Shown here: one piece after another, positions 1 through 5,036 of the stretch
Position numbering within the stretch: position 1 is the stretch's first letter
Layout: each line of letters starts with the position of its first letter
Assembly (NCBI GenBank): GCA_045639085.1
Contig: JAZUCM010000017.1
Location: 1-5,036 of the forward strand
From: Gastranaerophilus sp045639085
GTDB taxonomy: Bacteria; Cyanobacteriota; Vampirovibrionia; Gastranaerophilales; Gastranaerophilaceae
Direction: 5' to 3'
Length of the DNA stretch: 5,036 nucleotides
Program-made: the position numbers and the translations under genes
Notes under the pieces: model-generated
Told to the model about the DNA's origin: nothing
Database searches by the model: none
Seen by the model: only the letters and a program-made list of their open reading frames with translations

Positions 1-98
1 AAATAAGTGAATAGCGCGAGCGAGCTGAGGCATTCCAAGGCAAAACCGCGCTTTTGCCTGAATGCCGTTACACGCGAGTCGAGCAAGAAAGCGAATAG
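1..98. repeat. GC-rich hairpin element flanked by short direct repeats
   Basis: A GC-rich island in an AT-rich intergenic region. A near-perfect hairpin spans 29-66: GGCATTC (29-35) pairs with GAATGCC (60-66), and after a 2-nt bulge AGGCAAAA (38-45) pairs with TTTTGCCT (52-59) around the loop CCGCGC. The hairpin is flanked by direct, not inverted, repeats: CGCGAGCGAGC (15-25) and CGCGAGTCGAGC (73-84). Further out lie GAATAG at 9-14 and at 93-98. No T-run follows, so it is not a classic intrinsic terminator. The + strand has stops in all three frames within the first 14 bases, so no upstream gene runs in. The structure suggests a dispersed REP/MITE-like repeat or a structured RNA; its identity is unknown. 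The left boundary may lie outside the window. Confidence 0.55.
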
Positions 99-171
99 GT
101 CGTTATGGGGTTATTTATCTATATTATAAACCCAACGATAATTTTTTATTCGGATTAATTTCCTCTTAATG

Positions 172-236
172 ACTTATTCACTTATTGACCTATTGACTTA
201 TTGACTTTCACAACTTATTAACTCATTAACTTATTA
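172..236 (+). repeat. Tandem 8-bp repeat array, consensus ACTTATTR
   Basis: Degenerate octamers in strict 8-bp phase: ACTTATTC (172), ACTTATTG (180), ACCTATTG (188), ACTTATTG (196), a 9-nt variant ACTTTCACA (204-212), then ACTTATTA (213), ACTCATTA (221) and ACTTATTA (229). The array decays into ACTATTATTCAC (237-248). The same octamer occurs in reverse complement at 4875-4896, and a unit-like piece sits at 1-8. It lies about 60 bp upstream of the gyrB -35 box. It resembles the short tandem repeats of some cyanobacterial intergenic regions, although the classic ones there are heptamers. Function unknown. Confidence 0.75.
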
Positions 237-293
237 ACTATTATTCACATCCATTCAACTCTTCCGGCTCGGTAAACCTCGCCGATGGCAAAC

Positions 294-321
294 TTGACCC
301 AAAGTTTTTTTGTGATATAAT
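294..321 (+). promoter_or_regulatory. gyrB promoter (-35 and extended -10)
   Basis: TTGACC (294-299, five of six to the -35 consensus) is followed after 16 nt by a perfect TATAAT (316-321). A TG at 313-314 makes this an extended -10 (TGaTATAAT). Transcription should start near 327-329, giving a leader of about 24 nt. That leader contains the ribosome-binding site AGGGAG (338-343), 8 nt from the gyrB ATG. A GC-rich dyad at 265-284 ends 9 nt upstream of the -35 and could be an operator. Confidence 0.8.
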
Positions 322-351
322 TTGGATATGAAGAATTAGGGAGAATTTTAC

Positions 352-2895
352 ATGTCAGAAAGTACTCAAGACATTATGGAAAAGACTGAGGGAGAAATAA
401 CAAACGTTTCTACGATGGAAGAAACCACAATAACCCAACCGAGCGAAGAAATTGAAACCAAAACTACTACGCAGTACGGTGCAAGTAGTATTCGTGTTTT
501 GGAAGGCTTAGAGGCAGTTCGCATGAGACCGGGGATGTACATCGGATCAACTTCTCAACGCGGTTTACACCACTGTATCTACGAAATCGTAGACAACTCT
601 ATCGACGAATCTTTGGCTGGTTATTGTACAGATATTATAGTTACCATTAACAAAGATAACAGCGTTACTGTCCAAGACAACGGCCGCGGAATCCCGGTGG
701 ATATCAAGCCGGAATCAGGTAAATCAGCACTGGAAATTGTTCACACTGTCTTGCACGCAGGCGGTAAATTCGGCGACGGCGGCTACAAAGTTTCAGGCGG
801 TCTGCACGGCGTTGGCGCGTCTGTCGTAAACGCACTTTCTGAAAAATATATCGTCGAAGTTTCTCGTCAGGGCTATGTTTGGCGTCAAGAATATATGAGA
901 GGCGAGCCGGTTACTCAAGTTGAAAAGCTTGGCGAAACAGATAAAACCGGAACAAAAACAACATTCTGGCCGGACCCTGAAATCTTCACAGAAACAACAG
1001 AAATCGACAAAGACGTCATCGCAAACAGACTTCGCGAAATGGCGTTCTTGAATAAAGGTTTGAAAATCATTTTCGTCGACGGTGCAACAGGCGAAGAAGA
1101 AACATTCCACTACATCGGTGGTATCGGAAGTTACGTAGAATTCTTAAACAAAAACAGAACTGTCCTTCACGAAAAACCGATTTATTTGGATAAGGTCGTT
1201 GACGGCATGCAAATCGAAGTTGCAATGCAATACACCGACGCTTACAACGAAAGCGTTTTGTCTTTCGCTAACAATATCAATACCCATTCAGGCGGAACCC
1301 ACCTGACAGGTTTCAGAAACGCACTCACACGCGTATTCAACGACTATGCAAGAACAAACAAAATCCTTAAAGAATCAGAACAAAACTTGACAGGAGAAGA
1401 CGTTCGCGAAGGTTTGACCGCAATCGTTTCAGTAAAAATTTCAAACCCTGAATTCGAAGGCCAAACGAAAGAAAAATTAGGCAACCAAGAAGCGATGGCC
1501 GCAACCCAAGACGCGGTCCGCGATAAGCTCCAAGAATGGTTAGAATTCAACCCTAAAATTGCAAAAACAATTCTTGAAAAAACGCTTCAAGCCCAACGTG
1601 CACGTGAAGCGGCAAGAAAAGCAAGAGAATTGACCAGAAGAAAATCCGTTCTTGAAAGCTCCACGCTCCCAGGCAAACTCGCTGACTGCTCCAATAGAGA
1701 GCCGGAAAAATGCGAAATCTACATCGTTGAGGGAGATTCTGCAGGTGGTTCAGCAAAACAAGGCAGAAACAGAATGTTCCAAGCGATTTTGCCACTTAGA
1801 GGTAAAATCTTAAACGTTGAAAAAGCACGTCTTGACAAAATTTATGGCAACAACGAAATCCAATCAATGGTTCAAGCGTTCGGCATCAACATCAGCCGTA
1901 ACCCTGACGAAATCAACCTTGAAAAACTTCGTTATCACAAAATCATTATCATGACCGATGCTGACGTCGACGGTGCGCACATTAGAACACTACTTTTAAC
2001 GTTCTTCTTCAGATACGCTCGTCCGTTAATCGAAAACGGCCACGTTTATATCGCGCAACCGCCTCTATTCAAAGTCACCAGCGGAAAAACTGCTGAGTAC
2101 TTATACGACGAACGTGCGTTAGACGTTATGTTGAAAGAACGCGGTATCAAATCGTTGAGCCTTTCAGATAAAGCTAAAACAAAAGTCAAGACAGGCGACG
2201 AGTTGTTAGAGTTGGTTAAAAACATGTCAACCTACTACAATGCTTATAACAACCCAATTCTGAACTTGTTCCCAGCGGTATTTTTAAGAGCATTGGTACG
2301 TTCAAATATCGCGGTCGAAAATTTTGAAGACCAATCAAAAATGAACGATATCATTGAGTACATCAACCACTATTTGAAAGATCACGCGGAAAACTACAAC
2401 ATCTCCGAAGCGGCTAGCTACAATGTGGAATTGAAATACAATGCTGAAAACGCTAAGTATTATATGCAGCTCAACTTGAACGAAAAAGAACACGTTCAAA
2501 TGAATGCAAGTATCATCAAAAGTCCGGAATATAAGCGCTTAAAAATGGCATACCCGCTTATCCGTGATTTCTTAATCGAGGAAGAACAAAGTTTGACCCT
2601 CGAATCAGATACCGGCGAACACGAAATTCAATCGTTTGAAAAATTGCAAAAAATTATCGACGAAAGAGGTCAAAAAGGTTTGACAATCCAACGTTTCAAA
2701 GGTTTGGGAGAAATGATGCCACAACAACTTTGGGAAACAACGATGGATCCGTCAACAAGAACATTGCTCAAAGTAAACATTGAAGATGCAATGCTTTGCG
2801 ACCAGTTATTCGATATCCTTATGGGCGACAAAGTAGATCCACGCCGTAACTTTATCGAAGCAAACGCCGTTTACGCAACAAACATTGACACATAA
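352..2895 (+). CDS. gyrB: DNA gyrase subunit B (ATPase/TOPRIM subunit)
   Basis: ATP-hydrolysing subunit of the GyrA2GyrB2 type II topoisomerase, which introduces negative supercoils in the cytoplasm. GHKL ATPase domain: YEIVDNSIDE with general base E78 and N82, QDNGRGIP with D109, and the ATP lid GGLHGVGASVVNALS (149-163) preceded by K139 and K146. The transducer carries QTKEKL (Q371, K373). The TOPRIM domain has EGDSAGGSAKQG (E460) and TDADVDG (D536, D538, D540). The tail has QRFKGLGEMMPQQLWETTMDP (from Q780), which is needed for GyrA contact. All catalytic residues aligned to E. coli are intact. R172 matches the coumarin-binding R136. At 847 aa it is longer than the ~640-aa short form, because of a long insert between about 575 and 775, as in E. 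coli (804 aa), plus a Glu/Thr-rich N-terminal extension of about 40 residues. The start is supported by AGGGAG at 338-343. EGDSAGG with GyrA-type tail context favours GyrB over ParE, but paralogy was not tested. Probably co-transcribed with adk. Confidence 0.97.
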   Translation: MSESTQDIMEKTEGEITNVSTMEETTITQPSEEIETKTTTQYGASSIRVLEGLEAVRMRPGMYIGSTSQRGLHHCIYEIVDNSIDESLAGYCTDIIVTINKDNSVTVQDNGRGIPVDIKPESGKSALEIVHTVLHAGGKFGDGGYKVSGGLHGVGASVVNALSEKYIVEVSRQGYVWRQEYMRGEPVTQVEKLGETDKTGTKTTFWPDPEIFTETTEIDKDVIANRLREMAFLNKGLKIIFVDGATGEEETFHYIGGIGSYVEFLNKNRTVLHEKPIYLDKVVDGMQIEVAMQYTDAYNESVLSFANNINTHSGGTHLTGFRNALTRVFNDYARTNKILKESEQNLTGEDVREGLTAIVSVKISNPEFEGQTKEKLGNQEAMAATQDAVRDKLQEWLEFNPKIAKTILEKTLQAQRAREAARKARELTRRKSVLESSTLPGKLADCSNREPEKCEIYIVEGDSAGGSAKQGRNRMFQAILPLRGKILNVEKARLDKIYGNNEIQSMVQAFGINISRNPDEINLEKLRYHKIIIMTDADVDGAHIRTLLLTFFFRYARPLIENGHVYIAQPPLFKVTSGKTAEYLYDERALDVMLKERGIKSLSLSDKAKTKVKTGDELLELVKNMSTYYNAYNNPILNLFPAVFLRALVRSNIAVENFEDQSKMNDIIEYINHYLKDHAENYNISEAASYNVELKYNAENAKYYMQLNLNEKEHVQMNASIIKSPEYKRLKMAYPLIRDFLIEEEQSLTLESDTGEHEIQSFEKLQKIIDERGQKGLTIQRFKGLGEMMPQQLWETTMDPSTRTLLKVNIEDAMLCDQLFDILMGDKVDPRRNFIEANAVYATNIDT

Positions 2896-2980
2896 AAAGG
2901 TAAGGAAAATGTCAGTAAGAGATAAAAACACAATAAAAGACGTAATTTTTGAATTACACAAAGCTCAAAAGGGACAAACA

Positions 2981-3637
2981 ATGAGAAAACAACTAATCTT
3001 TTTAGGTCCACCTGCTTGCGGAAAAGGCACGCAGACATCAAAACTCGCGCAACATTTGAACTTGCCTCATATCGACACAGGCTCATTGTTGAGAGCAGAA
3101 ATCAAAGCCCAAACACCAAACGGCATTGTTGCAAAATCGTTCATTGATAAAGGACATTTAGTCCCGGTAGAACTCGTTGCCTCTATAATCAAAGACAGAC
3201 TTTCGCAAGATGATTGCAAAGAGGGCTACATCCTCGACGGTTACCCAAGAAGCCTTGAACAAGCTGAAAAACTGGAAATTATGAACGCTGAAATCAACGG
3301 CGAAGACGAAGTAGATTTTCGAGCAATTTATTTCGACTTAAACCAAGATGTCTTAATTTCCCGCATCGTCAACCGCCGTTCTTGCTCCGCTTGCGGTGAG
3401 ATTTACAATATCAAATTTCACCCAACAAAAATTGAGGGCGTTTGCGACAAATGCGGCGGAGAATTAATCCAACGCAAGGATGACAACGAAGAAATCGCGA
3501 AAGAAAGATTTGCTACATATTTCCGCGAAACGGCTCCACTGATTGATTTTTATAAGGACAAAGGTGTTTTAAAAACAATCGACGCAAACGGCTCCATCGA
3601 AGAAGTTTGGCAAAGACTTTTAGAAGTAATTAAATAG
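2981..3637 (+). CDS. adk: Adenylate kinase, zinc-binding LID type
   Basis: Cytoplasmic enzyme catalysing ATP + AMP = 2 ADP. From ATG 2981 the protein is 218 aa, normal for long-LID bacterial Adk. Visible parts: P-loop GPPACGKGT (9-17, K15), with Ala where the family usually has Gly; AMP-binding DTGSLLR (32-38, R38), where most relatives read STGDxLR; ILDGYPRS (R90); and a LID with four cysteines, C135-x2-C138 and C155-x2-C158, the structural zinc site. Arginines R165 and R176 of the QRKDD...KERF segment close the active site. ATG 2981 has AAAAGGG (2967-2973), 7 nt upstream. A second in-frame ATG at 2909 also has a good site (AAAGG 2896-2900) and would add 24 charged residues; a TTG at 2885 would overlap gyrB but has little support. 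It lies 85 nt after gyrB with no terminator between, so an operon is likely. In many bacteria adk sits in a ribosomal-protein operon, so this may be a relocated or second copy. Confidence 0.94.
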   Translation: MRKQLIFLGPPACGKGTQTSKLAQHLNLPHIDTGSLLRAEIKAQTPNGIVAKSFIDKGHLVPVELVASIIKDRLSQDDCKEGYILDGYPRSLEQAEKLEIMNAEINGEDEVDFRAIYFDLNQDVLISRIVNRRSCSACGEIYNIKFHPTKIEGVCDKCGGELIQRKDDNEEIAKERFATYFRETAPLIDFYKDKGVLKTIDANGSIEEVWQRLLEVIK

Positions 3638-3642
3638 AAAAG

Positions 3643-3672
3643 AAAAATCCCGGTTTAGTAGCCGGGATTTTT
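3643..3672. terminator. Bidirectional intrinsic terminator between adk and the pilin gene
   Basis: Perfect 11-bp stem AAAAATCCCGG (3643-3653) / CCGGGATTTTT (3662-3672) around an 8-nt loop, TTTAGTAG. The T-run on the right serves + strand transcripts leaving adk (stop at 3635-3637). The A-run on the left becomes a U-run for - strand transcripts leaving the pilin gene, whose stop codon begins 3 bases beyond the stem (3675-3677). One hairpin therefore ends both convergent units. Confidence 0.93.
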
Positions 3673-3674
3673 TC

Positions 3675-4673
3675 TTAGCGCTTAACACACCTGACGTTGC
3701 GCGAAAGAACATCACGCCCATACGTGCTAACATGCCCTATTCTCATTCCAATAACCCAAGCAAGTTCTGGATTTCGCAAGGTTCCTGACCAATAGACTTG
3801 ACCCTTTGTCGGCAAATCGCCACCAATAAAGTTTACGTTATAAAAAATGGACGCAAGTTCTTCTAAATTCGGCATCCGGCTTTCCGCATCTTGTGCTGTG
3901 CAAGCAGCACTTGCCAACGTTTGCAACATAGTTGCACCGGAATTAGCATCGGTTGCCAGCGGCATAGGAGCCACGACCACAGGATTTGCGGAATAAAGAA
4001 CAGAAATAAAACCGATATCTTTACCCGTCGTGTTTGGCCCCTTATTACCGTTCAAATCGTAAACAAAATTAGCGCACATTTTTGTTGCTGCGTAGTCGAT
4101 AGAATCACGCAATTCGAATGCATCAAGACAATAAGGATTGTAGAAAAGAACAACAGACTCTCCGTTTTGAGTTTCAAAAGCCGCCGCCGATGTATCGACA
4201 TTATTTTGCGGATTTTGGAACACATAAGATGGATTACCGGCAAAATTACCAACAGAACTACCCGTAAACATACTATGTAATTCGGATAATTTGGTCGGCC
4301 AAGAATTGTTTACTCCAGCCATATCAGTATACGTAGTCGCAATTCCACAATCTGCAAGGTGTGCGGCGTCGCAGATGTTGTTAATTTTTAAAACTTTGCT
4401 TAAACCTTCAGTGAGGAAAGCTTCGGCCGCGGTATCTTTTGTCGCAGTCACTGAACCATCAGTATTTGTGCCTTCATATTCGCCGTAACCACCCACCTGC
4501 GGCATCATTGCGATAGCTTGGCTCATTCGTGCGTACAAAGCTTTGCGTTGTGTGTTCCAAGTTCGTTCGTTAATATTTGCCATTAAGCTTGGCAGGGTGA
4601 TTGCGGCAACCACGCCGATGATTGTTAGGGACAATAGAATTTCCGCCATAGTGAATCCAAGATTTTTACTCAT
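3675..4673 (-). CDS. Type IV pilin-like (pseudopilin) protein with C-terminal Lcl_C/DUF1566-like domain
   Basis: Predicted 332-aa exported, pilus- or pseudopilus-associated surface protein. The N-terminus MSKNLG|FTMAEILLSLTII is a class III prepilin signal: cleavage after G6, F7 becomes residue 1, the conserved Glu is mature residue 5 (E11), and a hydrophobic helix runs from about 12 to 30. The middle contains a block DLNGNKGPNTTGKDIGF (206-222) and paired cysteines (C101/C109, C182/C200). The last ~70 residues read RMPNLEEL (266-273), YWSGT (294-298), AWVIG (305-309) and a final RCVKR, the pattern of Lcl_C/DUF1566 C-type-lectin-like modules; C258 and C329 could form its disulfide. ATG 4673 is chosen over the in-frame codon at 4715 because AAGGAG (4685-4680) lies 6 nt upstream and the leader is then the usual short one. 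No pilus assembly genes or prepilin peptidase are in the window. The ligand is unknown; a bulky C-terminus suggests a minor or tip pilin rather than the major subunit (inference). Confidence 0.85.
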   Translation of the reverse strand: MSKNLGFTMAEILLSLTIIGVVAAITLPSLMANINERTWNTQRKALYARMSQAIAMMPQVGGYGEYEGTNTDGSVTATKDTAAEAFLTEGLSKVLKINNICDAAHLADCGIATTYTDMAGVNNSWPTKLSELHSMFTGSSVGNFAGNPSYVFQNPQNNVDTSAAAFETQNGESVVLFYNPYCLDAFELRDSIDYAATKMCANFVYDLNGNKGPNTTGKDIGFISVLYSANPVVVAPMPLATDANSGATMLQTLASAACTAQDAESRMPNLEELASIFYNVNFIGGDLPTKGQVYWSGTLRNPELAWVIGMRIGHVSTYGRDVLSRNVRCVKR

Positions 4674-4771
4674 GTTATGCTCCTTCTCGCTTGTATCAAC
4701 AGGGGCGGAAGGCACGGCAAAACAAGAATATTTACCCTCGCAAAGCCAGATATAATAAGGACTTTGAGGCG

Positions 4772-4782
4772 CCCCCCCCCCC
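4772..4782. repeat. 11-base homopolymeric C tract in the pilin leader
   Basis: Eleven consecutive C on the + strand, preceded by GGCG, giving G11 in the predicted pilin mRNA leader about 100 nt upstream of the ATG. Tracts of this length are classic slipped-strand mispairing sites, and also places where assemblies miscount. It lies in noncoding DNA, so length changes could affect transcription or leader structure, not reading frame. Confidence 0.9.
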
Positions 4783-4867
4783 TATTGAACGGTATATTCT
4801 ACTATTGTATTTTATATAATTCATATTCTCATTATTTACCATGTTCGCTATTTTGTCAAGAGGGGGG
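4777..4867. repeat. Imperfect 12-bp inverted repeat bracketing the pilin promoter
   Basis: CCCCCCTATTGA (4777-4788) and TCAAGAGGGGGG (4856-4867) match in 11 of 12 positions as inverted repeats, separated by 67 bp. The right arm overlaps the -35 box of the pilin promoter, and the left arm overlaps the C11 tract. Half of the match is homopolymer, so chance is a real possibility. Confidence 0.45.
4831..4859 (-). promoter_or_regulatory. Predicted promoter of the pilin gene
   Basis: On the - strand, a perfect TTGACA (4859-4854) is followed after exactly 17 nt by AATAAT (4836-4831, five of six to consensus). Transcription would start near 4825, giving a long leader of about 150 nt that includes the G11 tract. 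A second weak -10, TATTAT (4757-4752), lies closer to the gene, but its -35 position would fall inside the G tract. Confidence 0.65.
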
Positions 4868-4874
4868 AACGAAA

Positions 4875-4896
4875 GTTAATAAGTTAATAAGTTAAT
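4875..4896 (-). repeat. 8-bp tandem repeat, reverse orientation of the 172-236 array
   Basis: GTTAATAA (4875-4882), GTTAATAA (4883-4890) and a partial GTTAAT (4891-4896). The reverse complement, TTATTAAC, is the same octamer in the same phase as the ACTTATTA units upstream of gyrB. The array ends where the insertion-sequence terminus begins, so it may have been interrupted by that insertion. Confidence 0.7.
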
Positions 4897-4897
4897 G

Positions 4898-5036
4898 TGA
4901 AGTGGTCCCCAAAACCTGGACACAAATTAAGCAGCCAATAAAAAATCTCTGTATCTGCACGGAGACAGTTTATTTTTGTTCCACTGTGGCCTATTGTTAT
5001 AGATTAGCACGTATTTATTAACAAGGTCAATAACAT
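4898..5036 (-). mobile_element. 3' end of an IS3-family insertion sequence, truncated by the window edge
   Basis: The sequence starting TGAAGTGGTCCCC at 4898 looks like an IS3-family terminal inverted repeat: it begins TG, is followed by a C-rich block and TGGACAC, and lies a few bases beyond the stop codon of an IS3-type transposase reading inward. The exact outer boundary is uncertain by a few bases (a TG also occurs at 4896). The other end lies outside the window, so neither the matching inverted repeat nor a target duplication can be checked. Confidence 0.75.
4927..5036 (-). CDS. IS3-family transposase (OrfB), C-terminal fragment, cut by the window edge
   Basis: The last 35 codons of a gene entering from the right edge; the first complete codon here is at 5034 and the stop is at 4929-4927. 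The peptide contains LIYNNRPQWNKNKLSP followed by CRYRDFLLAA. This matches the usual C-terminus of IS3-family (IS150/IS2-like) DDE integrases, where YNN.R.....L.GLSP..YR follows the catalytic Glu helix. The catalytic D, D and E residues would lie upstream, outside the window. IS3 elements normally make an OrfAB transposase by programmed -1 frameshifting, which cannot be seen here. Whether the copy is intact is unknown; the visible part has no defect. Confidence 0.82.
   Translation of the reverse strand, partial: VIDLVNKYVLIYNNRPQWNKNKLSPCRYRDFLLAA

Noticed and set aside
1..102. Open frame on the - strand running off the left edge (34 codons)
   Set aside because: It passes straight through the hairpin and direct repeats, has no plausible start or ribosome-binding site, and the peptide resembles no family I recognise; likely a chance frame in a GC-rich repeat.
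107..133. Possible hairpin GGGTT...AACCC
   Set aside because: Only about 5 bp of pairing across a long AT-rich loop; not distinguishable from chance.
172..236. CRISPR array
   Set aside because: The repeats are only 8 bp, contiguous and without spacers.
793..1795. Three - strand open frames (68-105 aa) inside gyrB
   Set aside because: They are antisense to intact, motif-bearing gyrB and have no recognisable protein features.
3891..4488. Two + strand open frames antisense to the pilin gene (129 and 65 aa)
   Set aside because: Shadows of the pilin coding frame, without convincing ribosome-binding sites or domains.
4674..4715. Longer pilin start adding 14 residues (MPSAPVDTSEKEHN)
   Set aside because: It would place the AAGGAG ribosome-binding site inside the coding sequence and give an unusual long prepilin leader; ATG 4673 explains both.
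4751..4756. Perfect TATAAT on the + strand
   Set aside because: No -35 box lies at a suitable distance, and no + strand gene follows.
4677..4895. + strand open frame of 72 codons across the pilin upstream region
   Set aside because: It reads through the C11 tract, inverted repeat and octamers and has no recognisable content.

Overview
The window is bacterial, moderately AT-rich, uses the standard code, and has clear Shine-Dalgarno sites and sigma-70-type promoters. It carries two housekeeping genes on the + strand (gyrB, then adk), a convergent pilin-like surface gene on the - strand, and the cut-off end of an IS3-family insertion sequence at the right edge. My best guess at the source is a non-photosynthetic cyanobacterial relative (Gastranaerophilales/Vampirovibrionia, a gut lineage). 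The reasons are the cyanobacterium-like GyrB tail (GLGEMMPQQLW), the zinc-type adenylate kinase, and the pilin with its DLNGNKGPNTTGKDIGF block, which I associate with that group. This is inference from remembered family features, not a search, and another gut Gram-negative lineage is possible.

Layout. Positions 1-351 hold no gene. They contain a GC-rich hairpin element (1-98), an 8-bp tandem repeat array (172-236), a DnaA-box-like 9-mer (241-249), a small dyad (265-284) and a strong extended -10 promoter (294-321). gyrB follows (352-2895, 847 aa), with an E. coli-type insertion in its C-terminal half and an acidic N-terminal tail. adk (2981-3637, possibly starting at 2909) follows with no terminator between, so the two are probably co-transcribed. 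A bidirectional hairpin terminator (3643-3672) separates adk from the convergent pilin gene (3675-4673, - strand). The pilin has a type IV prepilin leader and a C-terminal module resembling Lcl_C/DUF1566, a C-type-lectin-like fold.

The 253-nt region upstream of the pilin (4674-4926) is the most unusual part. It has an 11-base C run (G run on the coding strand) in the predicted leader, a TTGACA promoter, and an imperfect inverted repeat bracketing most of that promoter. It also has more of the same 8-bp repeat seen upstream of gyrB, now in the opposite orientation. The last ~140 bases are the 3' end of an IS3-family element abutting that repeat.

GyrB (DNA supercoiling) and Adk (adenylate energy balance) are core functions. 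The pilin gene is a separate accessory unit with sequence hints of variable expression. I see no wholly new system; the best leads are the pilin leader/promoter architecture and the recurring intergenic repeats.
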